From Microvenator marinus (lineage in GTDB: Bacteria > Myxococcota_A > Bradymonadia > Bradymonadales > Bradymonadaceae): 64,000 nt of DNA. Both the position numbers and the translations under genes were made by a program. The DNA is taken from assembly GCF_007993755.1 (NCBI RefSeq), contig NZ_CP042467.1:1203501-1267500 (forward strand), in the 5' to 3' direction. A model generated the notes under the pieces. The model saw only the letters and a list, made by a program, of their open reading frames with translations, made no database searches and was not told where the DNA came from. Within the stretch, counting starts at the first letter, position 1. Each line of letters opens with the position of its first letter. Below, piece after piece: positions 63,101-64,000 of this stretch.

Positions 63101-63631
63101 TTTAAGACTCGTGCCAAACGATCTCTGGACTGGCATATCTCCATCGTAGTGGACGTCTCCGGCTCCATGGAACCAAGCGTCATCTACAGCGCGCTCATGG
63201 CTTCGATCCTTCAAGGCCTGCCTTCAGTCAGCCTTTCATTCATCGCGTTCAACACCCAGGTTATCGACCTTTCTCACCTTGTCGACGACCCATTATCCCT
63301 CCTCCTAGAAGTGGAAGTTGGAGGCGGTACGCATATCGCAAAGGCGCTCAAGTACGCGAGAGAGCGAGTTAAGGTTCCAAACCGCACAATCCTCGCGCTG
63401 GTCACGGACTTTGAAGAAGGTTGGTCGGCGGACGGCATGGTCCGCGAAGCGCGTGTTCTGGCCGAGAGCGGCGTCCACCTCCTTGGTCTTGCGGCATTAG
63501 ATGACTCAGGCAAACCAAGGTACAACAACGCGCTCGCGAGCCTAATGGTCGCAGCAGGTATGCCTGTTGCGGCGCTCACTCCGATGGAGCTTGCGGAATG
63601 GGTCGGCGATGTCATGCGAGGCAAGAAATGA
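60140..63631 (+). CDS. DUF5682-like protein fused to a C-terminal vWA domain
   Basis: A 1163-residue cytoplasmic protein. Residues about 20-750 resemble DUF5682: LLIGVRHHSPALAAAIPELL, DVILIELPMEFEPW and AMVIGSFHAPAI recall the His/Glu motifs of the TraB/EreA/ChaN-like hydrolase group. A Gly/Gln-rich hinge (GQGQGEGSGRGIGQGGGQ) lies near 830-850. Residues about 993-1160 are a vWA domain with a complete MIDAS: DVSGSME near 1004, GGGTHIAK and VTDFEEG. In other genomes as I recall them, DUF5682 and vWA proteins are separate neighbours of a MoxR ATPase; here they are one chain. GAGG precedes the ATG. The stop overlaps the SWIM gene start (ATGA). Confidence 0.85.
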   Translation: MGQDAQNLEKLARAELADLVACRTPLLIGVRHHSPALAAAIPELLADFNPDVILIELPMEFEPWLQWLGHSETKAPVALASVNKAGGGLSFYPFAEFSPEFAAVKWAVAHSVPIRPCDLPSGVRVDLAREPHEHSDQPTISAALETHFHSPDFESLWDRAVEVHAADADAEALRRSALYIGWALRQDAEGVVPEVDLIREAHMRKVLAECPGKRVAMVIGSFHAPAIAKPPDSSPDLSAAAHEMVTSFIPYSFELLDSRSNYPAGIRDPMWQQRVLEAHRAKAKLDDTVADVIVQICREIRRVGHIAGVPDADAASRMAMDLAALRDLPGPGRQEVVEAIQSALARGEIGGRGRILANAMDTVMVGRERGKIPAAAPKSGLSAHVQNLFSELGLPGPSTRSEAPTTLRLEPMRNTRDRDRHIALKRLASCAIPYAKEGQVQGLGNAEAVSTSWEIQWQPGTDAMLELAGIWGVTLEQATRGAIQRRESQLKLDESLTPSERLRVLTECADCGLVDMVQERLDALETEFVNEADLTALLGLMRFFERIHGGHFPALNSDSTLVLPPRAPFLAAALRAIEGLIGSENASDAADLMEIVLLVRAQREEETLGLGRLFYTLKTFRTEASPLIQGAATLALRVCDELEPERFVEETGAWIDAGVDQSARQTMSGRIKGLLVAGSGMFESDASDLRGISTRIHTIEDEAFLERLPALREGFDVLTYGARDQLLESLQDAFPKALDPRGARGFEFEENAAFIALLKTADHRAFTRAQEIFEAPRQAEFTDVQTPEETLGATSNSLDPLTRWKLILGRQKDRQQNAGSVARALDQLYGQGQGEGSGRGIGQGGGQEDAYPSMREWTEDIEALFGTKVREEVMARAIELGHATVAFELENAPVEPSIELLEGLLSLKGSLSESQIAHLRPLIRSVVQALVKKLANRIMPALTGISTPRPTRRKGGPIDFKRTIGANLDRARRDEDGVARIVPDKIYFKTRAKRSLDWHISIVVDVSGSMEPSVIYSALMASILQGLPSVSLSFIAFNTQVIDLSHLVDDPLSLLLEVEVGGGTHIAKALKYARERVKVPNRTILALVTDFEEGWSADGMVREARVLAESGVHLLGLAALDDSGKPRYNNALASLMVAAGMPVAALTPMELAEWVGDVMRGKK

Positions 63632-64000
63632 AAAAGCCAACCATCTCGCCGGACGCACTTGCGCAGATTACCGAGGCCGTACCCGGCCGAATTCGCAAGA
63701 AATTCGATGCTGCACCTGATGCTGCCAACGCCTGGCAATGGACAGAAGACGGCGCTGATTTTGTGATCGCAGCCGATGATCAAACGGTAAAACTGAGCGG
63801 CCCATCCATCGCAAGCCCTGAGCAAGTCTCGTGCACCTGCCTCTTGAGCCCTCGATGTTTACACGTCTTGAGCGTAGTACAGACGCTCGCGCTCGATGAC
63901 GCAAGCCCGATTGAAGTAGCGCAACCAGAGCCCGTTGAGGTGGCTGAAACACCTTTTGAAGGCCTCGATGCGGCACAGATTGAAGCCGCAGAAATAGCAT
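63628..64000 (+). CDS. SWIM zinc-finger protein, partial at window end
   Basis: An open frame starting with ATG that overlaps the previous stop by 4 bp and running past the window edge (124 residues seen). It contains a SWIM-type zinc finger: C69, C71, C77 and H79 in CTCLLSPRCLHV (CxC-x5-CxH). Before it, WQWTEDGADFVIAADDQTVKL resembles the usual strand region in front of SWIM motifs. SWIM domains bind DNA or proteins. Being the third gene of the unit, it is likely the partner or substrate adaptor of the MoxR/vWA pair. Confidence 0.85.
   Translation, partial: MKKPTISPDALAQITEAVPGRIRKKFDAAPDAANAWQWTEDGADFVIAADDQTVKLSGPSIASPEQVSCTCLLSPRCLHVLSVVQTLALDDASPIEVAQPEPVEVAETPFEGLDAAQIEAAEIA

Overview
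The window reads as chromosomal DNA from a delta-proteobacterium-like member of the Myxococcota, possibly the Bradymonadales (inferred from gene content, not placed by phylogeny). The main clues are two C-terminal GCGCAS / hydrophobic / RRR tails of the MYXO-CTERM type, Hanks-type kinases paired with TPR proteins, many lipoproteins with Cys-rich or Gly-rich repeats, a bacterial sphingosine-phosphate-lyase homologue, and paired ArsA/Get3-like ATPases. Genes are tightly packed with many 4-bp overlaps. Starts are often GTG or TTG. I see no rRNA, tRNA, CRISPR array, insertion sequence or prophage.

Layout. 0-6 kb: signalling block with a Ser/Thr kinase, its TPR partner, a PAS hybrid histidine kinase with a degenerate ATPase domain, and a convergent CHASE-Ser/Thr kinase. 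6-17.4 kb: housekeeping and envelope genes, namely asnS, a YjbR-like protein, an SDR, a glycine-rich RRM protein with a structured leader, an exported MsrB with a Cys-rich lipoprotein and a CDF metal exporter, an M19 dipeptidase divergent from the sphingosine-phosphate-lyase homologue, a DUF3592 protein, an alpha/beta hydrolase, a small membrane protein and a lipoprotein cyclophilin. 17.4-29.1 kb: a glutamate-synthase-like FMN protein, a GuaB1-type enzyme, an SLC13-type permease, an extensin-like lipoprotein, TatD, XdhC, a sigma-54 activator without a sensor domain, and an Rsm22-like / Dnmt2-like methyltransferase pair. Three -24/-12 promoter-like sites in this block lie just upstream of the permease, the lipoprotein and the activator itself.

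29-42 kb: a giant glycine-rich lipoprotein, the paired ArsA-like ATPases, a MATE exporter, a beta-helix MYXO-CTERM protein, then rpsA-miaA-hisC-cmk. 42-53 kb, minus strand: lipoprotein, mutL, a lipidated TamA (TamL-like), a very large TamB and a CPBP protease, the last four in one overlapping operon. 53-58.4 kb: a MYXO-CTERM choice-of-anchor-V-like protein broken by a frameshift, another lipoprotein, an APC permease, a HAD-like protein and an N-terminally truncated sodium symporter. 58.4-64 kb: a HigBA-type toxin-antitoxin pair with a palindromic operator, followed by the most interesting operon: a MoxR-type AAA+ ATPase, a 1163-residue protein joining a DUF5682-like region to a vWA domain, and the start of a SWIM zinc-finger gene that runs off the window.

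The best candidates for undescribed biology are (i) the MoxR / DUF5682-vWA fusion / SWIM operon and (ii) the putative local sigma-54 regulon at 20.9-26.2 kb. Family names come from motif recognition by eye. No database search was run.
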